Assembly (NCBI GenBank): GCA_040758255.1
Contig: JBFLVX010000072.1
Span: forward strand, 1 to 11,452
Direction of reading: 5' to 3'
Length of the DNA stretch: 11,452 bases
Source: JACRPZ01 sp040758255
Lineage (GTDB): Bacteria; Nitrospirota; Thermodesulfovibrionia; UBA6902
Shown: in pieces, positions 6,115-11,452 of the stretch
Numbering within the stretch: the stretch's first letter is position 1
Layout: every line of letters begins with the position of its first letter
Made by a program: the position numbers and the translations under genes
Notes under the pieces: generated by a model
Seen by the model: the letters and a program-made list of their open reading frames with translations, nothing else
Database searches by the model: none
What the model was told of the DNA's origin: nothing

Positions 6115-6147
6115 AACTGCCGTTTTTAGGAGTAAAGAAATAGCTGA

Positions 6148-7686
6148 TTACGCTTCGGCTTTTTTGTTTGCGTAAAGCTGCTGCGCTATGCCGAGGACAT
6201 TATTTACAAGCCAGTAAATAACCAGCCCTGAGGGGAAACTGAGGAACATGAACGTAAATACAATCGGCATGATCATCATTATCTTTGCCTGCGCCGGATC
6301 CATAGTGGATGGGGTCATCTTCTGCTGAATCACCATTGACGCACCCATTACAACAGGCAGTATGTAATACGGGTCTTTCATTGAAAGGTCATGTATCCAG
6401 AACATAAAGGGCGCTCCTCTAAGCTCGATCGCCTTTGAAAGAACATTGTAGAGCGCGATAAACACAGGAATCTGAAGGAGCATGGGCAGGCAGCCTCCTA
6501 CAGGATTTACCTTGTGCTTCTTGTAGAGCTCGGTCATCTCCTTCTGCATCTTCTGTGGGTCTTTTTTATGTTGTTCCTTTATTGACGCCAGCATAGGCTG
6601 TATGGCCTGCATCTTCTTCATTGACTGCTGGCTCTTGTGCATTAAGGGGATAAAAGGTATCCTGGTGATTATGGTAATCAGGATTATGGCCCATCCGTAA
6701 TTGCCTAAATATTTATAGAAGAACTTCAATACCCAGAAGAGCGGCATGGCAACGATTGAGAACCAGCCGAAGTCAATTATGTGCTCAAGCCCGACATTCA
6801 GCCTTTTAAGCCCGTCGTATTCTTTAGGCCCCGCATAAAATAGAAAATCCTGTTTCTGAGCGGAGACCTTTAAAGCGATCTCGGCTGTCTCCCTTTCTTT
6901 CCAGACTTTTGCGCTCTCAACCTTCACAAGGGGCGCTATAGCAGCAGTAAAGTATTTATCTTCCTGGGCTATCCAGTTTATATAGCCCGTTAAAATCTGC
7001 GTCTCTTTCAGCTTGTCGTCAAACTCTTTCCTGCTGGAATCTGCCAGCAGCACCGGCCCTTTATGTTCGCTCTGTTCCTTGTCATAGACTCCGAAGTGCG
7101 TGCCAAGAGCAAGCATATAGGAAGGGGCATTCATCGTCTCAATGGAGAGATCAATCTTGTAGTCATCATTGTAGAAGACGAGTTTTTTCTTTATTGAGAT
7201 ACCCTGATAGGTATAATCGAATACTATTTCTTCCTTAGAGATTCCGTTTTTGGAGAGTGTCAGGCCGTCTCTACTCGCAGTGTATATTATATTTTGCGGC
7301 AGGTTGCGATCACCGCTATCAAATAATATCGCAAGAGAAGGCACGGCGCCGGACTCCTTCAAAAGCACTACGGGCATGCCGCTCTTGTCAAGGTACTTTT
7401 TAAGCTGCCATGATTTTACAATTGCGCCCTTAGTGGAGAATACGGCCTTGTATAGGTCTGTCTCAATAGTAACATCGCTCCCTGTGCTGCCAGTTACAAG
7501 AGGGATCTGGCCGGGGATTTGAGAGACAGGCTCTGATAATGCCGCTTCGGGCTGGACTTTTTCCGCAGGTTTCGTCTGTTCAACCGGCGCAGGCTGCTGC
7601 GGCACGGGTTTTGGCTGAAAAAAATATGACCAGCCAACCAAAATCACTATTGATAAAACAACAGCTATAAGTGTGCGCTTTTCCAT
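6148..7686 (-). CDS. yidC: Membrane protein insertase YidC
   Basis: YidC inserts and folds inner-membrane proteins, alone or with SecYEG. The 512-residue product is the Gram-negative type: an N-terminal membrane anchor (residues 5-23), a Pro/Gln/Glu-rich linker, a large periplasmic beta domain (about 70-290), then the conserved insertase core from about 305. The core includes R342 in ITRIPFIPL, the groove arginine, the charged cytoplasmic hairpin (about 350-392), NPVGGCLPMLLQIPVFIALY (394-413) and the last helices around FPSGLVIYWLVNN (484-496). The tail is short and basic. The start is supported by AAAGGA 5 nt upstream, only 7 bp after the yidD stop. No jag gene follows, although jag is a frequent neighbour. 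Confidence 0.97.
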   Translation of the reverse strand: MEKRTLIAVVLSIVILVGWSYFFQPKPVPQQPAPVEQTKPAEKVQPEAALSEPVSQIPGQIPLVTGSTGSDVTIETDLYKAVFSTKGAIVKSWQLKKYLDKSGMPVVLLKESGAVPSLAILFDSGDRNLPQNIIYTASRDGLTLSKNGISKEEIVFDYTYQGISIKKKLVFYNDDYKIDLSIETMNAPSYMLALGTHFGVYDKEQSEHKGPVLLADSSRKEFDDKLKETQILTGYINWIAQEDKYFTAAIAPLVKVESAKVWKERETAEIALKVSAQKQDFLFYAGPKEYDGLKRLNVGLEHIIDFGWFSIVAMPLFWVLKFFYKYLGNYGWAIILITIITRIPFIPLMHKSQQSMKKMQAIQPMLASIKEQHKKDPQKMQKEMTELYKKHKVNPVGGCLPMLLQIPVFIALYNVLSKAIELRGAPFMFWIHDLSMKDPYYILPVVMGASMVIQQKMTPSTMDPAQAKIMMIMPIVFTFMFLSFPSGLVIYWLVNNVLGIAQQLYANKKAEA

Positions 7687-7693
7687 TTTTCCT

Positions 7694-7906
7694 TTAATCC
7701 CTTACCGGATCATATCCGCCAGGGTGCAGCGGATGACATTTTGCGATTCTTCTCAGGGAAAGCCCTAACCCTTTTAAGATGCCGTGCCTTTCAATCGCTT
7801 CATGAGAGTAGCTGGAACATGAGGGATAAAATCTGCATGAATCAGGCAGAAACGGCGAGAGGTATTTTTTATAACTTCTTATGAGAAAGATTGCAAAAGT
7901 CTTCAC
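7694..7906 (-). CDS. yidD: Membrane protein insertion efficiency factor YidD
   Basis: A 70-residue protein of the family's usual size. It shows the full signature: IRSYKKYLSPFLPDSCRFYPSCSSY (residues 9-33, cysteines 24 and 30), ALxxHG-like EAIERHGILKG, and AKCHPLHPGGYDPV (55-68, cysteine 57). YidD is a peripheral inner-membrane protein with an amphipathic N-terminus that assists insertion near YidC. The start is a GTG whose first base is the last base of the rpmH TAG (TAGTG), so translation is probably coupled to L34. In most bacteria rnpA lies between rpmH and yidD; here there is no room for it. Confidence 0.95.
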   Translation of the reverse strand: MKTFAIFLIRSYKKYLSPFLPDSCRFYPSCSSYSHEAIERHGILKGLGLSLRRIAKCHPLHPGGYDPVRD

Positions 7907-8040
7907 TATACAGAAAGTTTCTTGCGGCCCTTGGCGCGTCTTCTCTTAATAACATTACGGCCGCCTTTTGTGCTCATCCTCTCAAGAAAACCATGGGTTC
8001 CTTTCCGTTTTCTGACGGAAGGATTGTAAGTTGGTTGCAT
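7906..8040 (-). CDS. rpmH: Large ribosomal subunit protein bL34
   Basis: A 44-residue, highly basic protein: MQPTYNPSVRKRKGTHGFLE, then RMSTKGGRNVIKRRRAKGRK and the end KLSV. This is the standard bL34 pattern (T/P-x-x-P-S-x-x-x-R-x-R-x-HGF...R...G-x-x-V-x-x-x-R-R-x-KGR). It is a component of the 50S subunit. The ATG at 8040 has AAGGAG 11 nt upstream and a good promoter some 60 nt further up. It is the first gene of the block continuing with yidD and yidC, and its TAG overlaps the yidD GTG by one base. Confidence 0.97.
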   Translation of the reverse strand: MQPTYNPSVRKRKGTHGFLERMSTKGGRNVIKRRRAKGRKKLSV

Positions 8041-8051
8041 GTAATTCTCTG

Positions 8052-8057
8052 CTCCTT
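8052..8057 (-). promoter_or_regulatory. Shine-Dalgarno of rpmH
   Basis: Minus-strand AAGGAG, 11 nt before the rpmH ATG. The spacing is slightly long but usable. Confidence 0.6.
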
Positions 8058-8099
8058 AATTTAGCGTGATTAAAAGAAAAATTTAAATCTGAGGAGGAT

Positions 8100-8129
8100 A
8101 TTTTACTAAATAACTCAGAAAAAAAGCAA
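8100..8129 (-). promoter_or_regulatory. Probable sigma-70 promoter of rpmH-yidD-yidC
   Basis: On the minus strand TTGCTT (8124-8129) is followed by an 18-nt T-rich spacer and TAAAAT (8100-8105). Transcription would start near 8093, leaving a leader of about 50 nt before rpmH. It lies in the 178-bp spacer shared with the divergent HEAT-repeat gene. Confidence 0.5.
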
Positions 8130-8203
8130 TCAGCATGTGCCGTTCTTATATTTTGGATGTTAAAAGGCCCTTGCCTGAAAATCGTAAAAAGTTGCTTTTT
8201 ATG

Positions 8204-8212
8204 TGATAAAAT
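8204..8212 (+). promoter_or_regulatory. Extended -10 element just before the HEAT-repeat gene
   Basis: TGATAAAAT fits TG-n-TAAAAT. The hexamer ends 6 nt before the ATG at 8219, so the predicted start falls on the ATG itself, implying a leaderless mRNA. The gene has no Shine-Dalgarno. No good -35 is visible, but an extended -10 can partly compensate. Confidence 0.35.
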
Positions 8213-8218
8213 GTCTGC

Positions 8219-10309
8219 ATGACCGGGAAAAAGGAAAAACTTCCTCTTGATGCCCGCATGCTTAGCGACGCCATTATAGAGCTTAATATCGCGCGCCGCA
8301 ATGTCTCCGTATATCCCAAAGGACATCATCTGGTTGAAAAATCATTGGACCGTGCCTTTGAATTTTTTGAGGGCCTCTTTGAGCTGAGAAACGAGATCAC
8401 CATCGCTGTTGCAAAAGACATGCTCATTATTGACGGCCAATCCCTTGACAGGAAGAACCCCGTTTACAGGGAGGTTGCCCTGAGTTTCAGTAATTTAAAC
8501 ATCGCCTCAGTAACATTTATCGGCGGACTGACAAAAGATGAAATATACTCTTTTCACCGGTTCCTCATTGAGTCTATTCAGGAGTCTTCCAAAGACACGC
8601 TTCAGGAGAAACTGAGAGAATATAACCTGACCCATATTCAGTTGGAATTCATTGATTACGGCGCCTTCGGTTTTGATGAGGGGAAGACGAAAGGACAAGA
8701 ACATCTGTGGGAACAATACACGAGCGGACTCCTGGAGGGAAGACTGCTCTCAGGTGATGAATCTGAAGCTTTTAACGGAATTTCTCCTGAAACGCTTGCA
8801 AGGCTGTTAAACAGGGTTGAGACCGAACCCCATAAAGAAGAGGCGTATGACAGGGTCATAAGTTCATACTTAAGAAGATCCTCAGAAAGGGCTTTTTCAG
8901 GGAGCGACCTTAAGAAGATCCTCGATTGTATTGATGGTTTGCGCCCTGAATTAAAGAAACAGTTTCTCTCCTCATCTGTCAAGATTTTCTCTAAAGATAT
9001 AAACGCCGCAAATAAAGCGCTCAGCGATATGTCGGCTGATAAGGTCATGGAACTGCTCCATGTGATTGATCAACAAAAGGTAGCTATCCCTGACGCGCTC
9101 AAGAATCTGCTTGATAAATTCTCAAAGCTTAATCCCGATGATATAGAGGCATTAGCCTCCGTAGACAGGTTTATTGCGGATGATATAATGCTCTCCCCCG
9201 GACTTATGGATCTCCTTGTAGAGAGCAACTTCAAAACTTTTGTGTCCGATGCATACCAGAAAGAGATAAAAAGCGTCATGGAGTTTGATGCCTCTAAGGC
9301 CGGCCTGAAAGCCGCTGATAAATTGGGTGATGAGTGGCTTGATGAGTATCTTGAGAGAGAATTTAACCATGTAATCCTTGAGCTTATTTCATCTGAAATA
9401 TCTGATATTCTTGAAGATAAAGACTATGAATATTTTGTTAAACTCCTCAAAGAGCAGTCAGAACAATTTATAGGCACCGGCCAGTATGAGCAGATATTGA
9501 AAATAAACAAGGTGCTGAAATCACTTGTTACAAATGAGAAGTCTGCTGATATGGTTTCCAAGCTTCTTGAGCATTTCAATTCTCCGGAGGTAATATCTCT
9601 GCTTATTGATTCCCTGAGGATTATGGGCAGGAACGAAAGAGAGAACGCCCTCTCTTTATGCGAGCACTATGGGGAAATTATAGTTAAACCGCTGATAGAT
9701 GCGCTTATTGAAGAGGAGTCGCAGTCAACCAAAAGATTCTTCATAAGTATTATATCATCTCTTGGAGATAAGGCATTTCCGGAAGTGATAAAGCATCTTA
9801 ATGACGACAGGTGGTTTGTACAGAGAAATATGCTCTTTATACTGAATGAGATGAAGAGCGAAGAGGCCGTTCCTAATGTAAGGCGCTGCTGTCATCATGA
9901 AAATCCCAGGGTCAGCCTCGAGGCTGTAAAACACCTGCTGAATATAAAGGATAATTACGGAATTAAAGCGCTGAGGCAACACTTAAATGCGGAAGACAGA
10001 GATGTGGTTGAGAAGGCAATATCATTCTCAGGAGCCTTTAAGATAAGCGCCGTGGTGCCTGATTTGATCAGGATGCTCAGGAAAAAGGCGATAATCGGCA
10101 CAGACTTTTATCATAAGATCCCGGTTGTAACTGCGCTGGGACAGATAGGAGATCCGCAAGCGCTGGAGGCTTTAAGGGAGATTCTTGGAGCAAAGAGCCT
10201 TCTCTTTAAGTCCGCCCTTGGGAAATTAAAAGAAGAGATATACAGCACACTGAAAAATTATCATTCTGAGCAAGTTAAAGACTTGATGGTTTCCGAGAAA
10301 GGCCTGTAG
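8219..10309 (+). CDS. HEAT-repeat protein with an N-terminal signalling module shared with the next gene
   Basis: A 696-residue soluble protein with no signal peptide or membrane helix. Residues about 15-118 (around VYPKGHHLVEKSLDRAFEFF and TFIGGLTKDEIYSFHRFL) form a module that also opens the following HD-GYP protein. Residues 160-440 are predicted helical and acidic; I recognise nothing in them. From about 445 onward there are HEAT-like helical repeats, for example VVKPLIDALIEEE-type, FPEVIKHLNDDRWFVQRNML, VPNVRRCCHHENPRVSLEAV and VPDLIRMLRKKA, ending in ALGQIGDPQALEALREIL. HEAT repeats are protein-binding scaffolds, so it may be an adaptor for the HD-GYP enzyme 30 bp downstream. The ATG at 8219 lacks a Shine-Dalgarno; M14 is an alternative start. 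Confidence 0.85.
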   Translation: MTGKKEKLPLDARMLSDAIIELNIARRNVSVYPKGHHLVEKSLDRAFEFFEGLFELRNEITIAVAKDMLIIDGQSLDRKNPVYREVALSFSNLNIASVTFIGGLTKDEIYSFHRFLIESIQESSKDTLQEKLREYNLTHIQLEFIDYGAFGFDEGKTKGQEHLWEQYTSGLLEGRLLSGDESEAFNGISPETLARLLNRVETEPHKEEAYDRVISSYLRRSSERAFSGSDLKKILDCIDGLRPELKKQFLSSSVKIFSKDINAANKALSDMSADKVMELLHVIDQQKVAIPDALKNLLDKFSKLNPDDIEALASVDRFIADDIMLSPGLMDLLVESNFKTFVSDAYQKEIKSVMEFDASKAGLKAADKLGDEWLDEYLEREFNHVILELISSEISDILEDKDYEYFVKLLKEQSEQFIGTGQYEQILKINKVLKSLVTNEKSADMVSKLLEHFNSPEVISLLIDSLRIMGRNERENALSLCEHYGEIIVKPLIDALIEEESQSTKRFFISIISSLGDKAFPEVIKHLNDDRWFVQRNMLFILNEMKSEEAVPNVRRCCHHENPRVSLEAVKHLLNIKDNYGIKALRQHLNAEDRDVVEKAISFSGAFKISAVVPDLIRMLRKKAIIGTDFYHKIPVVTALGQIGDPQALEALREILGAKSLLFKSALGKLKEEIYSTLKNYHSEQVKDLMVSEKGL

Positions 10310-10339
10310 ATAATACCTGAGAGATAAGGTGTTGATCAT

Positions 10340-11452
10340 ATGATAATGGATACGGTAAAAAAATTTATTTCATCACTGATGATCGCCATATCCAACTCCG
10401 CTCTCTACTCAAAAGAGCATGAATTGGTGGAAGAATCAGCCAGGAGAGTCTTATCGCACCTTGACGCACTTCTGAAAGAAAAAGAGAAGCTTGAGATAAT
10501 GATTATCGAAAACGATTTAGTGGCAGACAAGATCGCTTTGAAGGATACAGGGCTTTACGGAGGCAATCTTGTAAAGCAGCTAAAGAGGAAGGGCATCTCG
10601 CGCATTGATTTTCTGAAGGGTGTAACCTTGGCCGAGATAATCCAATTTATCGAGGATATGTCAGACCAGGAAACAACACTGAAATCGCTCCCGCATTTAA
10701 AGACCGGGGTTGTCGGGGTCAGGGCAAAAGAACTGAATCTGAACTTTGATGTTGATCTGCAAAACCTGCCCGCATACACTGCAGAGCAGATTGGAAAAAT
10801 AAAGGATGTGTACGATAACATATCGCCTTTCAAGAGGCTGGAAATGTCAGGGCTTGAAGAGATAGTAGTCGGCTTTATCTTAACCTTCAAAAAAGAGGCG
10901 AATATTCTGAAATTGCTGAGTCCGGTAAAATCTTACAGTGAATACACTTATACGCACGCAACAAATGTTGCGGTGCTTTCAATGTTTCAGGCGGAACTTT
11001 TAGGCATAAAGGGTCATCTGCTGCGTGATATCGGCATTGCGGCGCTTCTGCATGACGTGGGCAAGCTATTCATATCCAAAGAGATTCTTAATAAAAAAGA
11101 TACTCTTGATAATAAGGAATTTGCGGAAATCTCACTTCATCCATTGTATGGAGCGAAGTATCTTGCCGGGATTGACGGGCTTACTCGGCTTGCTCCTATT
11201 GCCGCGTTTGAACACCACAGAAAATATGACGGAACCGGTTACCCCGCAGTTAATGTAAATGGCAGGAAGCAGCATATTTGCAGTCAGCTTATCTCTATTT
11301 CTGACGTCTTTGATGCATTGAGGAGTTTCAGGCCATACAGGGTAAGCTGGGACACAAATAAAATTCTTGCTGTTATGAAAAATGGCGCCGGGACAGAATT
11401 TGAAGCATCGCTGGTGGATAATTTCACAAGGATGATCCTTGCAGCTACTTCC
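10340..11452 (+). CDS. HD-GYP domain protein, putative c-di-GMP phosphodiesterase (partial)
   Basis: 371 codons are open and the gene runs off the right edge. Residues 6-108 are the module shared with the HEAT-repeat protein. The HD-GYP domain starts near 200: H206 in YTHATNVAVLS, HD at 238-239 in LLHDVGK, H267 in SLHPLYGAKYL, then HHRKYDGTGYP at 292-302, and D322 in ISISDVFDAL followed by SFRPYR. These are the metal ligands and GYP motif of c-di-GMP-hydrolysing enzymes, so activity is likely. Tyr202 occupies the place where trimetal enzymes have Glu, suggesting a two-metal site. HHR replaces the usual HHE. The ATG at 10340 has AAGGTG 8 nt upstream. The gene is probably co-transcribed with the HEAT-repeat gene. 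Confidence 0.9.
   Translation, partial: MIMDTVKKFISSLMIAISNSALYSKEHELVEESARRVLSHLDALLKEKEKLEIMIIENDLVADKIALKDTGLYGGNLVKQLKRKGISRIDFLKGVTLAEIIQFIEDMSDQETTLKSLPHLKTGVVGVRAKELNLNFDVDLQNLPAYTAEQIGKIKDVYDNISPFKRLEMSGLEEIVVGFILTFKKEANILKLLSPVKSYSEYTYTHATNVAVLSMFQAELLGIKGHLLRDIGIAALLHDVGKLFISKEILNKKDTLDNKEFAEISLHPLYGAKYLAGIDGLTRLAPIAAFEHHRKYDGTGYPAVNVNGRKQHICSQLISISDVFDALRSFRPYRVSWDTNKILAVMKNGAGTEFEASLVDNFTRMILAATS

Noticed and set aside
8041..8218. Possible replication origin near rpmH
   Set aside because: rpmH often lies near dnaA and oriC, but no real DnaA box (TTATNCACA) or AT-rich repeat cluster is present; the nearest sequence lacks one base.
7982..8329. 115-residue minus-strand frame overlapping rpmH, considered as a Thermus-style overlapping rnpA
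   Set aside because: It lacks the RNR-type arginine motif and the RnpA fold pattern, ends inside rpmH, and its upstream half is antisense to the HEAT-repeat gene. It is a shadow frame.
8656..9048. 130-residue minus-strand frame
   Set aside because: It is antisense to the HEAT-repeat gene, with shadow-type composition and no ribosome binding site.
10555..10890. 111-residue minus-strand frame
   Set aside because: It is opposite the continuous HD-GYP frame and serine/phenylalanine-rich, so a shadow.

Overview
The window looks chromosomal, from a Gram-negative bacterium. The best guess is Nitrospirota (Thermodesulfovibrionia-like) or a neighbouring deep-branching phylum. Three things suggest this: YidC is the long type with a periplasmic domain; rpmH is followed directly by yidD with no rnpA between them; and a HEAT-repeat protein lies next to an HD-GYP protein. 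The lineage is inferred from layout only, not from a database search.

Positions 1-1266 (all minus strand) form a small accessory region. Reading in the direction of transcription it holds a MazG/DCTPP1-like nucleotide pyrophosphohydrolase, a relic ending in LTPEEIAIVEG, a hicAB toxin-antitoxin pair, a second copy of the same kind of relic carrying a 30-bp palindromic insertion, a small conserved protein, and the first 7 codons of a gene that resembles DUF2283. The relics look like the C-terminal tails of N6-adenine DNA methyltransferases.

Positions 1274-4419 (minus) hold two larger genes in line with the MazG-like gene: a TPR protein with an HExxH metallopeptidase motif, and a protein combining an EVE/PUA-like domain with a PD-(D/E)XK-like nuclease. 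The gaps are only 29 and 7 bp, so the three genes probably form one transcript. The set resembles an uncharacterised defence cassette: a reader-nuclease for modified DNA, a pyrophosphatase whose relatives hydrolyse 5-modified dCTP, and a putative protease.

Positions 4550-8040 (minus) are the housekeeping block rpmH-yidD-yidC-mnmE, covering ribosomal protein L34, membrane-protein insertion and tRNA wobble-uridine modification. Two members usual in this block, rnpA and jag, are absent. The place where jag often lies holds a roughly 145-bp sequence bounded by inverted AACCACAGAG-type repeats.

Positions 8219-11452 (plus, divergent from rpmH) hold a 696-residue HEAT-repeat protein and, 30 bp on, an HD-GYP phosphodiesterase that runs off the window. 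Both begin with the same roughly 105-residue module, so they probably belong to one c-di-GMP-linked signalling unit. No tRNA, rRNA, CRISPR array or complete insertion sequence was found. No stretch over 300 bp lacks a gene or relic.
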